From assembly GCA_002328075.1 (NCBI GenBank), contig DCVT01000037.1:1-64000 (forward strand): a DNA stretch of 64,000 bases. The letters are read 5' to 3'. A program made the position numbers and the translations under genes. Each line of letters starts with the position of its first letter. The first letter of the stretch is position 1. Positions 44,570-54,500 of the stretch are shown one piece after another. Under the pieces are notes generated by a model. That model searched no databases. It was not told the origin of the DNA and saw nothing but the letters and a program-made list of their open reading frames with translations. Source of the stretch: Anaerolineales bacterium UBA2181. Lineage in GTDB: Bacteria; Chloroflexota; Anaerolineae; Promineifilales; UBA4811.

Positions 44570-44985
44570 GCCGCCTCGTCCTCCTGCCCCAACGAGCGAA
44601 CCACAACCGCCAGGTTGATGGCCACCATCAGGACGCCGAGGAGAATCAGAGCTGGCTTCATAATCCCGACGCAGGGCATATCGGGGTTGACGCACACGCC
44701 GATGAGCGCCGTGGGCATCAGAATGACGACGGCGCCCAGGACTGCGCCCATGATCCCAAGATTCCTACGGGTCTCTTTCCGCCGGCTGAAGGCGAGTAAC
44801 CCACCCACCGCCAGGAGCGGAACGCCCAGGGCCAACTCGGCGCGGGCTGTCCAATGACATTTCATAGAAACTTGCCTGCCGTTCTCAAGGGTAAGGGTCC
44901 GTCCCTGAGACTCACAGTCGCTGAAGATGGGTATGATAGCGATCAAGATGGCCAATGCGACAATAGCGACAGCTGCAACTTTCAT
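44566..44985 (-). CDS. DUF4418 family membrane protein
   Basis: The 139-residue protein has four TM helices and the family hallmarks: 'MKCHWTARAELALGVPLLAVG' and 'PTALIGVCVNPDMPCVGIMKPAL'. Conserved Cys/His/Met positions in those segments could bind metal. Function is unknown; I recall the family next to FtsX-type permease/ATPase pairs and iron or copper genes. A strong GAGGAG precedes ATG 44985. Confidence 0.78.
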   Translation of the reverse strand: MKVAAVAIVALAILIAIIPIFSDCESQGRTLTLENGRQVSMKCHWTARAELALGVPLLAVGGLLAFSRRKETRRNLGIMGAVLGAVVILMPTALIGVCVNPDMPCVGIMKPALILLGVLMVAINLAVVVRSLGQEDEAA

Positions 44986-45050
44986 GGTTCTCCTCGTTTT
45001 TTCAAAAGATGATACTGAACCCCGATACTCAATGACTGATGCGCCGGATC

Positions 45051-45548
45051 CTACCAGGCGACAACGTGCTCCAGCTTGAGGTCGCCGACCGCGATGGTAA
45101 CGGGGCGGTGCGACTGAATGGCCTTCTCCGTGTTGCGATACAGGACGTAATACGTTCGGCCCGGTTCCACCCGATGGTTATGCAGACCCATGATGGTGAC
45201 GTCCACGACCTTGCCTGTGTCTTCGGAGATCAGCATGGGCGCTGTTTCGGTATAGTGGCCAAAGTTGGCGGCCTTGCCCGCGTCAATCACGCGGTAGCGC
45301 AATTCGACCATGCCGCCCTGGGCGGTCACGGCCACGAAGGAAAAACGGACGCCGAATTTGTCCTCCATCTCGGGACTGATGGGCATTGTCCCCGGTTCCC
45401 ATACCTGCGCGGGTCCGGCCAGCAATCGCCACGCAAGAATGGCGGCGCCCAGCACCAGCAGGAGTCCGGCGACCTGGTAAAAGCGCTTGGAGGCATACAC
45501 TCTGTTACCCCGGAGGGTATTCGTGTCTGAAATGGGTTGACCTAGCAT
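45051..45548 (-). CDS. Membrane-anchored protein of unknown function
   Basis: The 165-residue protein has one TM helix at about residues 25-45 and an extracytoplasmic beta-rich domain: 'GVRFSFVAVTAQGGMVELRYRVID', 'PMLISEDTGKVVDVTIMGLHNHRV', 'GRTYYVLYRN' and 'PVTIAVGDLKLEHV'. The domain pattern resembles small periplasmic proteins found with multicopper oxidases and metal transporters, but I cannot name the family. GAGG lies before ATG 45548. It sits between the oxidase-like and DUF4418 genes. Confidence 0.6.
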   Translation of the reverse strand: MLGQPISDTNTLRGNRVYASKRFYQVAGLLLVLGAAILAWRLLAGPAQVWEPGTMPISPEMEDKFGVRFSFVAVTAQGGMVELRYRVIDAGKAANFGHYTETAPMLISEDTGKVVDVTIMGLHNHRVEPGRTYYVLYRNTEKAIQSHRPVTIAVGDLKLEHVVAW

Positions 45549-45643
45549 GATGAAACCTCTTTGTTCTCGTGCCGCCTGTGTAACGTGGGATGGCCGAGGC
45601 TTGTGGTCGTCCCAGCAAGCCCCGGCCGTCCGTCCACTTGATA

Positions 45644-48600
45644 TCAGCGCCTTACCGTGGGCAGGTACATCTGAACCGTGCGAGCTGCCCTCCAACCGTC
45701 AAAGTACTCGATTCCGGAAGCGATTGGGTCGAGATTCCCAGATGGTCCCAGCAGGATTTCGTGCAGCACGTAGGCGCCGGTGTTGACACCGGTCAGTTCC
45801 TCCACCTTGACATTGTCAATGGTCAGGGAAAACAATCCTTTAGGGCTGGCGTTCCAGAGGATCGCCAGCGCGTGGGCTTGATCTGTCAAGTCAAACCAGC
45901 CGGTATACGTGGCTATCCCATTGTCCAGGACCCAGCCGCGCAGCCGGTAGCCGCCCAGGGCGGCGGATTCAGCCTGGATACCAAAGACTGGCGTGCCGCC
46001 GTTCAGCCCGACCAGGATGTCGTGAGCCTGCGATCCGGTGTCCGTGCCGTTGGGATCCCAGTAAAAGCTAGCGAGGAACCTAGTCTCTCCGGATGGCAAA
46101 AGGGAGCTGAGATACGCCGGCTCGCCGTTGCTGACCACCGCCTGCATTCCCATGACGCCACCGTCGGGTGCGATGGCAGCCTCGGGCGACGTGCTCACAG
46201 GTCCGACCACCGCGCTCCATTCGGCAAGACCGGCTTCAAAGCTGTCCGCCAGGATGAGCGTCTCGTTGTTGCCCTCCACCGCCAGGCGTATCGATGCTAC
46301 CGGTCCCCAGTTCGCCAGGAGATCACGGGCACGGACCGACACCTGGTGCTGGCCATTTCGCCATCCGGTGACATCAATGACCTTGGTCAAGAGCTCGGCC
46401 GGACTGTCAAAAGCACCGTCGGCTGCGTCGAGGGGTAGGCCTTGTCCCAGGCCTGGGTCGGCGCCCACGAACCATTCGGCGGCAGCAACATTCGACAGCC
46501 GGCCGGGGTCGGCGGCGGGTGCTGTCAGGGTGACCGACGCGGCGCCACCCGTTGGGTTGGGCACCAGGTTGATAAAACTGACAATCGGTCCCTCCGTGTC
46601 GGTGGTGCCCCGATCAATGACGATTGTCGTCGTCCCCAGAGCCCCCCAGTTTCCGGCGGCGTCCAGACCGCGAATCATGACCTCGTGGATTCCCTGGGCG
46701 AGGAAAATAAAGTTGGCGATAGGGACGTCAAAGTACACCTGCTCGCTGATCTCGTCGAACAGGCCATCCTTGGGAAAGAGCGAGAAACCTGTGCCGTTGG
46801 GTCCGGCCGCGCCGACAAAGGCCTCGGCATTGGCCAACGGTGTTCTCACGCCGGCCGATAGCCCGTCGGTTATGACCGCAGCCAGTCGGATGTGGGTCAC
46901 CGGCGGGGCCCCCGAAAGGTCCAGTATGTTGGGTGACAGGGTTCCGATGGGCGCCTCCGGACCCGTGCGGTCGATGGTGAGCGTAATAACGCCCGGTACT
47001 CCCCAGTTGCCCAGCGAGTCTTGAGCGCTTACCGAGATCGGATGCAGCCCCTCAGGCAGGCCAGCCAGCATCGTCCTGAGCAGTGTAGTCTGCATGCCAA
47101 CGATGGGCACATCGGTGCGGCCAAGGGTCAACACTTGAGGCAACCCACCGTCGAGGCTGTAGGTGCCGGACACCACATTGTTGTTGCCGGTTTCGTGATC
47201 ATCGCCCGTTGCCCGCAATGTGACGTCGCGCGTTGTGTTGGTCCACTCTGGCTGCAGGCTCATGCGGATTGAGCTGGGCCCAAGTTTGTCGAGGTTCAGA
47301 ACCGCCGATCCCACAAAACCCCAGTTGCTGTTGGCGTCCAGCCCGCGGACGTAAAAGATGGGGTAGCCACTTGGCCACGCGGCAAGGGTCGCCGCGGGGA
47401 TGAACTCGGTCAGGGAAACCACAGGCGCCGCTGCAGGAATCGTCAACGGGAAACCGGTGCCCGCCGGTCCGATGCTGTCGGTAAAGTACTCGGCAGCGAT
47501 AATGTCCAACCCGCCGGTCAAGCGGTCGTCGAGCTGGACTTGCAGCGTGACCCCGCTCGATCCCGTCGTCGGATTCGGGGCAACCTGGACCCTGGCCACC
47601 GGCCCGGCCTCGAACGGCGCCGTGCCGGTGATAGTGTGTATGAAGGTCATCATCCCGCCAAAGGCCAGCGGTTCGCTGGGCGCAGGCCGGTACCCCCCGT
47701 TGTGAAGCATCATGTTCGTATCATAGACGGCATAGCGGGTGGCCCCCACAGCTGAAAGTGGGACTGAGACCAAAGCGTCGACGGTCTGGCCGCTGGCGAT
47801 TGTCTCCGCCACTACCTGGCGGGGCAGAGCCTTCGCCTGACCGTCCGTGGCGATGATCCGCTGCCGCAGGCCCATGAGCCCCATCCAGTGGGTATCGAGG
47901 CCCGCGTTGATATAGCGCAGCAGGATCGTGTTCCCGGCCGCCGTATCGATCTCGGCTGCATCGGGATACGCTTTTCCGTTGATGAGCCAGTAGCGCGGCG
48001 AGTACTCGGTCATCACAAACCCATACGGATCCGAGTTGAACCGAGGATCGATCTCGCTCAGGACCAGCAGCATCTCGTCATCGTAGGCCGTGGCCGGATC
48101 TTCATAGGCCTGACCCAACGCGGCCGGGCGGACGATCATGCCGCCAAACAGGCCCATGGCAACCTGCCGCGCCCCGTTGTAGGTCAAGCCGGCTTCGTAG
48201 AGGTAGGTGCCGGGATTGGTGACCGGGAAGGTATAGGTCACCACTGCGCCCGTGGCCACGCCAACCAGGTCAGGCAATAGGTCAGTTTGCCCCGGAAACG
48301 CCAAGGCTATGGTTTCGCTCACCAATTCGTTGTGCAGAACCAGCTCTAACGTCTCGCCAGCATTCGCAATCAGAACTGGGCCAGGAAGTTGTGCCGGGCC
48401 GGCCGCATCATCGGCAAATCCCCATATCGGCACGGTCACCGCCTGGGGCAGGGTGATCGTCCCAGCCTTTGCCCACAGCTCGCAAGTGCGCGTCGACCCG
48501 ACCAGGGTACAGGTCGTCTGCGGTAGGTTGGTGACGCGGATTCCGGTCGCGTCCGCCGGAGGCGCAACCAAATTGAGACCGCTGCTGCTCGCGCGTGAGG

Positions 48601-48706
48601 CTGCTGTAATCTGCGCGCCAGACAGCAGGACGCCCAGAACCACCACTGCCGCCAGCCCGAGGACAAGACCATGCAGCGCATGTAGGGTGCGAGTTCGCTC
48701 TTTCAT
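45644..48706 (-). CDS. Degenerate two-domain multicopper-oxidase-like secreted protein (MCO-C)
   Basis: The protein has 1020 residues and a signal peptide at 12-36. Two cupredoxin domains (about 60-195 and 205-360) have the fold motifs ('PGTYLYEAG', 'MGLFGGMIVRP', 'YWLINGKAYPD') but lack every copper-ligand motif. The domain-1 HxH position reads 'ETIALAFPG', the HCH position 'YLYEAGLTYNG', the domain-2 HxxHxH position 'DTHWMGLMG', and the last motif 'DTNMMLHNGG'. Four Ig/cadherin-like modules with a 'PIVS-x-x-x-x-PNPT' linker follow (365-815), then a concanavalin/LamG-like domain, and the tail 'VQMYLPTVRR'. It is probably a structural or adhesive partner of the other two MCO-like proteins. 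Confidence 0.75.
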   Translation of the reverse strand: MKERTRTLHALHGLVLGLAAVVVLGVLLSGAQITAASRASSSGLNLVAPPADATGIRVTNLPQTTCTLVGSTRTCELWAKAGTITLPQAVTVPIWGFADDAAGPAQLPGPVLIANAGETLELVLHNELVSETIALAFPGQTDLLPDLVGVATGAVVTYTFPVTNPGTYLYEAGLTYNGARQVAMGLFGGMIVRPAALGQAYEDPATAYDDEMLLVLSEIDPRFNSDPYGFVMTEYSPRYWLINGKAYPDAAEIDTAAGNTILLRYINAGLDTHWMGLMGLRQRIIATDGQAKALPRQVVAETIASGQTVDALVSVPLSAVGATRYAVYDTNMMLHNGGYRPAPSEPLAFGGMMTFIHTITGTAPFEAGPVARVQVAPNPTTGSSGVTLQVQLDDRLTGGLDIIAAEYFTDSIGPAGTGFPLTIPAAAPVVSLTEFIPAATLAAWPSGYPIFYVRGLDANSNWGFVGSAVLNLDKLGPSSIRMSLQPEWTNTTRDVTLRATGDDHETGNNNVVSGTYSLDGGLPQVLTLGRTDVPIVGMQTTLLRTMLAGLPEGLHPISVSAQDSLGNWGVPGVITLTIDRTGPEAPIGTLSPNILDLSGAPPVTHIRLAAVITDGLSAGVRTPLANAEAFVGAAGPNGTGFSLFPKDGLFDEISEQVYFDVPIANFIFLAQGIHEVMIRGLDAAGNWGALGTTTIVIDRGTTDTEGPIVSFINLVPNPTGGAASVTLTAPAADPGRLSNVAAAEWFVGADPGLGQGLPLDAADGAFDSPAELLTKVIDVTGWRNGQHQVSVRARDLLANWGPVASIRLAVEGNNETLILADSFEAGLAEWSAVVGPVSTSPEAAIAPDGGVMGMQAVVSNGEPAYLSSLLPSGETRFLASFYWDPNGTDTGSQAHDILVGLNGGTPVFGIQAESAALGGYRLRGWVLDNGIATYTGWFDLTDQAHALAILWNASPKGLFSLTIDNVKVEELTGVNTGAYVLHEILLGPSGNLDPIASGIEYFDGWRAARTVQMYLPTVRR

Positions 48707-48780
48707 TTCTGTGATCTCCGTTTTCTGTTCACTGCCCGGAGGACGAAGGATGAATTGTTGTTTGCCACTCATCGGTATCC

Positions 48781-50133
48781 TCAATTGCAGTCGTTTGGCA
48801 GCGGCGGGTCGATGCGGGCGAAGGTGATGTGACCGCTCAATACAATACCCCACGCCGTGATCTGCTGCAAAGCATGATTGTGAGCGATGTGATAGTACTC
48901 GCCGCACGAGTTCAGAACCTGCTGGCCTACCGGCAAGGCATCAGAAGTGCCCAGGTAAGGGCTGCCGCTGTAAAAGGTGCCAAAGGTCAGATTCTGAAGC
49001 TGAGGAATCGTCACAGGAATTGGGTTGGTCACCGGGTTCCAGTTTTCTACGTCGGCCCAGGCAAACAGCTCGTCGTACGTCTGGCCGGGTCCGAGAAGGG
49101 AGGTGAATTTCTCGTATGACATGTCTTCACCCCCAGATCCGACGAGCACGTTTCCGTCCTGAGCAACGATCCGGCTATGGTTGCCATGGGGGTGGTGGGG
49201 ATAGTTCTCTGTCCCCACGCTCAGGTACCGGATCAAGGCGGGGTAGGGGTTGTATGCCTCGCCGGCACCGGGATCATCGTTGTGCGGATGAATATAGACG
49301 AGTGATCCGTACGGCTGGCTGGGCAACCACTCGGCGCCGTTGGGGGCGACGGTGTCCGGGAAGCTGCGGCCGTTTATGAGCCAGTACCGGGAGCGATAGT
49401 TGTTCATGTTGTACGGCTGCCCCTGCTCGACGGCCATGTGCAAGACGGGATCGATCTCAGAAAAGAGCATGACGAACTCGGCATCGGGGTTGAACTGGGT
49501 GGTATAAATATCGTCACCACTGATCGCCACCTCGTTGTATGCCCAATCCAGATGGGCGGCCGGCCGCACAACCAGAGCCCCGAACAACCCCATGTTTACC
49601 TGGATCGCTGGCTCGGTGCCGCTTTCGTAAAGATAGGTGCCGGGCGAATCGGCCACAAAGCTGTACGTCATGCTGCCGCCGTTGGCGGCGGCCACCGGCG
49701 CCAGCGAGGTCAGGTTGCCGCCCAAGTCGAATTGGGGTTGTGAGGGCAATCCGTTGGCCAGGACGTCATGCTGTCCCGGAAAGATGATGGACACATCGTG
49801 GCTGAGCGTGTTGTTTAGCACGATGGTCACCGTATCTCCTTCGTTGACGCATAGCACCGGGCTGGGATGCTGGAAGGGATTCTCCGCTTCGCTATATCCC
49901 CACATGTAAACCAGGTTCCCGTCGGGCGTGCTTATGGCGCCTCCGCGGGTGGTCAGCGTAAACGTCGCAGATGGGTTGCTGGTGCAGATCATGCCGTGGG
50001 CAGGCCATTCTTGGTGCCCGGCGGTCACGACGCCATTGCTCCCGTTCACCGCCACCAGGATCATCACGAGCAACACAAGGATGGTCAGCAGCCGCGCCGG
50101 TTTGCCCATGGTTGAGGACTGTAGATGTTTCAT
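48781..50133 (-). CDS. Two-domain multicopper-oxidase-like secreted protein (MCO-B), domain-2 ligands only
   Basis: The 450-residue protein starts at ATG 50133 (GGAGAG 4-9 bases before); ATG 50145 is an alternative. A signal peptide spans 12-38. Domain 1 is copper-free: 'SHDVSIIFPG' at HxH and 'YLYESGTEPAI' at HCH. Domain 2 keeps trinuclear-site histidines: 'YPHHPHGNH' (H313, H314, H316, H319) and 'HIAHNHALQQ' (H415, H418, H420), where the type-1 Cys is Asn and the second type-1 His is Gln. It could supply half a trinuclear centre but no type-1 copper. It lies 24 bases after MCO-A. Confidence 0.78.
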   Translation of the reverse strand: MKHLQSSTMGKPARLLTILVLLVMILVAVNGSNGVVTAGHQEWPAHGMICTSNPSATFTLTTRGGAISTPDGNLVYMWGYSEAENPFQHPSPVLCVNEGDTVTIVLNNTLSHDVSIIFPGQHDVLANGLPSQPQFDLGGNLTSLAPVAAANGGSMTYSFVADSPGTYLYESGTEPAIQVNMGLFGALVVRPAAHLDWAYNEVAISGDDIYTTQFNPDAEFVMLFSEIDPVLHMAVEQGQPYNMNNYRSRYWLINGRSFPDTVAPNGAEWLPSQPYGSLVYIHPHNDDPGAGEAYNPYPALIRYLSVGTENYPHHPHGNHSRIVAQDGNVLVGSGGEDMSYEKFTSLLGPGQTYDELFAWADVENWNPVTNPIPVTIPQLQNLTFGTFYSGSPYLGTSDALPVGQQVLNSCGEYYHIAHNHALQQITAWGIVLSGHITFARIDPPLPNDCN

Positions 50134-50157
50134 CGCACTCTCCATTTCACTTTCCCA

Positions 50158-51426
50158 TTAGGTGTTGGGAGCTCTCTGGGCCGGAAGCATGCCGGCCGGA
50201 AAGACGTGAACCTCGGTCATCTGCCCGCCATGGCCTTGACCACCCGCATTGTTCAGACGGGAATAGTTGCGGTTGTACAAGAGCAACCGGGTTTCGCTCG
50301 AAACATTCGGGGCCACAAAGATGGCATCCGCGCTCTCGCCGGGGCCCAAGATGACCGTATCAGTCAGGTAACTCAGGTCGGTGCCGTCGCGTCCACTCAG
50401 CAACGCAGCATCCCTGCCCACGACCCGCATTTTGACCCCGGTCAGGCGCATCGATTGCTCCACATAACCCAGGTTGGCAAAACGCAGCAGCACCCGATCT
50501 CCCGAGTTGCATGTCACCAGGGACGAGATAGGTTGGTATTGCAGTTCGGGGTGCCCCGGTGGGCTGATCAGGTCACCACTCACGGGATCGATGCCCCCGC
50601 CGGGCGGAGCGATGGTGTCTGGATAGGCGCGACCGTTGATCAGGTAAAAATCGGGGGCATAGTCGCTCCACTCTGGCAGCTGGACGTGTGAGTCGCACCA
50701 GTGTGCCAGAGCCCACACCTCGTTCAAGCACATGGTAAACTCGCGGTCAAATTGGGTGCTGGGATCATTGTAGGCAAAGTTGGGACCCAGCGCCGGACGG
50801 ACATAGACCAGACCCACCATGCCCATGTGCACGTGCTCGGTCTCCTCAAAGTGGCAGTGGGCCATGTAGGTGCCAGGGTGCTGGGGCCGGTAAAAGTAGG
50901 TCAGATCGCGGGCGATGGGTACACCCACTGACGAGTGTGGCTCGCCGTCAAAAATGGGGATCGCATTGCGAAAACCGTGAAAGTGGAGGGTGTGGGCATC
51001 GATCAGGTCGGGCCGAACCTGCAGGCCCAGGTTGGTCAGCTTCAAGGTAAAACCTGTACCCTCGTCCAGCCACCAAAGGGGAGCGGTGAGCTGAGCCTTC
51101 ATCTTCTGAGCAAAGGTTTGCGCCTGCGTAAAGCCGGTGACGTCGCGAAAACCGAATATGTAGGTCGTAAACGGGTCGGGCGCCATATTGTCGGGATGGT
51201 AAAAGCCAACCGCCGGCGGCGGAAGGTAAACCCAACCGTCAGTTGCCGCAAGAACCAGGTCGGGCACGGTGATTGGGGGTTCGCCTGGCACGGCTTCGGC
51301 AATGTTGTCCGGCCGCAGGATCGCCCTGGGCAGCAGGGTGCCAGCGGCGGTCGCGCCCACCAGACCGGCTCCCAGTCGCAAAAAGCGCCTCCGGCTCAGG
51401 TTCTGCAATGGTTCATTTCTCTTCAT
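50158..51426 (-). CDS. Tat-exported two-domain multicopper-oxidase-like protein (MCO-A), domain-1 ligands only
   Basis: The protein has 422 residues. ATG 51426 was chosen over ATG 51432 because AGGAG is 7 bases away. The Tat signal is 'SRRRFLRLG' (11-19). Domain 1 has 'HTLHFHGF' (H148, H150) and 'HCHFEETEHVHMGM' (H190-C191-H192, H198, H200, M201/M203), giving a type-1 copper site and two trinuclear ligands. Domain 2 has none: the HxxHxH site reads 'VEQSMRLTGVKM' and the last motif 'YNRNYSRLNN'. It therefore resembles one half of a two-domain laccase or nitrite-reductase-like enzyme with T1 copper in domain 1. Tat export suggests it folds with copper in the cytoplasm. Confidence 0.82.
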   Translation of the reverse strand: MKRNEPLQNLSRRRFLRLGAGLVGATAAGTLLPRAILRPDNIAEAVPGEPPITVPDLVLAATDGWVYLPPPAVGFYHPDNMAPDPFTTYIFGFRDVTGFTQAQTFAQKMKAQLTAPLWWLDEGTGFTLKLTNLGLQVRPDLIDAHTLHFHGFRNAIPIFDGEPHSSVGVPIARDLTYFYRPQHPGTYMAHCHFEETEHVHMGMVGLVYVRPALGPNFAYNDPSTQFDREFTMCLNEVWALAHWCDSHVQLPEWSDYAPDFYLINGRAYPDTIAPPGGGIDPVSGDLISPPGHPELQYQPISSLVTCNSGDRVLLRFANLGYVEQSMRLTGVKMRVVGRDAALLSGRDGTDLSYLTDTVILGPGESADAIFVAPNVSSETRLLLYNRNYSRLNNAGGQGHGGQMTEVHVFPAGMLPAQRAPNT

Positions 51427-51504
51427 TGTCATTCTCCTCTGCTGTTAGGAAGGGTTGAGAACCGGAAACATGATCGGTTCTCAACCATGAATGTACAGCC
51501 GTGG

Positions 51505-54500
51505 TTATGGCATGGTACCGCCGCCCAAGTCGGTAAATCCGGCCGCGTCTGCCCCGGCAAAGCTCGGCGCCTCGAACCAGACGCCGATCCTACCGCCTGC
51601 CCGGTTGTAGGGCCAGGCCGTCGCCCCTTCGCTGAGGTCGATCCGGGCGATCATCTCGCCATTCTGGTAAACCTCCACGATACCTCCACTCGCCGCTCGT
51701 GCGCCAAAGACGTCGCCGACCGCGAATTCGAGGCCGGAAAAGACCGCGTGGGTGTACCACGCGTTGCCGGGTGACAGGGTAGCAACCCGTATGCTGCCGG
51801 AGGTAACGTCCAGCCCTACGTTGATCAGGTGGCTGTGGGTGCCCAGGGTACCGCTGATGGTGAGACCATCGACCTTGAGTAGTAGGTCCTGCCGAGTCGC
51901 GGTTGGCCCCACGGCGGTGAAGGTGAGGTACACCTCCTGATCGCTTTCGAAACGATTGCGATTCCACAACAGGAGACCGTCGGCCAGCACCTGAACCCCG
52001 GTGAGCGGATCGAGGGAATAGCTCTCCAGCTCACCCACCCAGGTTGCCAGTGTAAAGCCATCCATGATCACCGGAAGGTACGTCGTGTAACTCATGACCT
52101 GGCTCGCTGCCGGAATGGCGGTCCGGAGAGACCGCGCCGCGCCGCCGGCCGGTGGGAAAAGGACTGGGGTGGTGGGGAACGGCTGTCCTGTCTCGTCAGC
52201 CCCGATCTCAAAACGCCCCTGCGATGGGCGGGGCTGGCCGTCAAAGTCCTGGTTGGGCGCGTTGACGCCAGCCCAAGATGCAGCTCCGACATTGATGGCC
52301 GGCGAATTATCCGTCAGGTGATAGTCACCCATCAGGCTCACCGGGAGTTCGACGGCGACAATGTCGGCCCCGACAAAGTTGGTGTTTCCCCGCCACGGAA
52401 AGACCCGTACGCTCGAGTCGTACTCTGCCGCCACCATCGGGTTGGTGCCGACCAGATTGCTGGGATCGGCCGCACCGTACGGAACCTGCAGAATGGAGTA
52501 GGTGGGACTCAACTGCCCCGCGCCGCCGGCAACGCCGAGGTCCCAATGGAAGATGGGGAGCGGATCGCCCTGCTGGCCGATGCCGGCCACACCGCCGCCG
52601 GTCCAGGTGCCAGCCCGATTGTCCCAGAAGATGTTGTTAAAGAGCAGCGGGTCGCTAAACATGGGCATGGTGACCGGCAGGGTTACCTGCAAGAGGGTGC
52701 TGTTGCGGCTGGAGGATAGTCCGGCCGGCGCCGCCAAACCGTTGCTGGTCATCGCGGTGGCGGTCGTGAGGTTCTTCATGATGGTGTTGTTATAGATGCG
52801 CACGGCGGGCGCGTCGTTCAGCGAGATGCCGCCGCCCTCGTGGGTGGATACGTTGTTGACGATGATGTTGTTGTAGACATTGTAGGTAAAGTTGCCCGCC
52901 ATCAGGAATCGCAGGCCGCCACCATCGTCGTTGGCCAGGTTGGCCTGGATCAGATTGGAATAGATGTCAACCGGCCCGGCTCCAGGGGAGAGTTGGGTGA
53001 AATCCGCCGGCAGTTGGCCGGCGATCATGATCCCGCCGCCCTCATCGTACGATCGGTTAAAGTAGATGCGATTGTGGTGGATCCTCCCGTTCGGGCTGTA
53101 GCCGTAATGGCTGATGCCACCACCGTATTCGGCCGAGAAATTGCCGCAGATGTCGTTGTGCGCAATCTCGTAATTCTCGGCGCCGGCAAAAACCCCGATC
53201 GCGCCGGCCAGGTTGGTGCCGCCGTTTCCAACGATACGGTTCTGCCCGATGTAGACATTGTCGTTCTGGTGATCTGTGAACGGCTCGGCCACGTCGGGAG
53301 TTCCGAGGCGGATGGCGCTGGCGTACGACCCACCGTTGGCTTCGATGAGGTTGTTGGTGATGCGCAGGTACCGGGCGTAGCCGTTGGCGAAAATGGCGCC
53401 GCCCTGAATCACCACCTGTGCCGGAACGCCGTCGATCCGTCCGCCGCCGATCTGGTTGATGTTGTTGGGGAAGCCCTGCTGGTCGCCACCCTGAATCTTA
53501 AAGCCGTCGATACTGGAAGGAAAGGTGCCGGTGAATTCGCCGTCCTCGGCAAAGATGGTCACCACCTGGCCCTCAAAGAGACGTGGGTTGCCGTCGCCGT
53601 CCACCGGACTGCCGTCCCATCCCCCGCGATTCAGCCAGATGTCGCCGGCCAGGGTTCGCCACCACTCCGCATAAACCTCGGTGCCGCCCATGCCGCGCCC
53701 GTCCAGTATCGAACCCAGGACGCCGCTGCCATCCTCATAGACACCACCCGGGCCGATGCCTTGCAGCTTGACCGGCGCATAGATAATTGGGTTCTCCAGC
53801 CAAATGCCCAGCGGGTTGGTAAAAGTGGACGTGACACCCGGATACACAACCACCAGTGAATTTCCGATCATGGCCGCATGGTCCAGGGCGCTCTGGATGG
53901 TGGCCCAGTCCTTTGTTGGCCCTACCTCCAGCAGGGTCGGGTTGTAGCCTGTGCCCAAGATGTGAAAGGTCAGGCCGTTGACGGTGGATTGAAGATTGTC
54001 GGCCGTGACGGTGAGTTGATATGGTCCAGGGCCCACTCCCCCCGGAACGCGGACAACCAGCTCGCGGTCGCTCCAACTGGTGATCGACAAGATCCTGTTG
54101 CCGAGCATGACCTTGCCTCGGCCGCGTGTGGCGCCAAAACCCACGCCGCGGATGGTAAACGTTCCGCCAGTCCCGTAGACATAAGGCTGTGACACAGCAA
54201 AGATCTGGGGAGTGGTGGGCTCCAGCCTGCAGGTCGCCAATTGAGTTTGCAGCGAGCCGGGCGCCCAGATACCGACTCCGTTCTGGATCGGCGCCAAGTC
54301 CGAGGGTACCAGGACCCCGGGGTACATCTCAAAGGTGGTGCCGATGGACCGGTAGCCGGGATGGTAATTCTCGTTGAAGCTGCCCGGCTGTCCCGGATCG
54401 TTGCCATAGATGTAGTACATGCTGGCAAACATACCGCTCGGGGTAGGCGCATTGTAGGTCGCATCAGATGGCAGGATCACTTCATACACACCGTGAAAGT

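Noticed and set aside
52840..53859. 339-codon plus-strand frame inside the giant-protein gene
   Set aside because: It is the antisense shadow of the beta-helix repeats and its repetitiveness comes from them.
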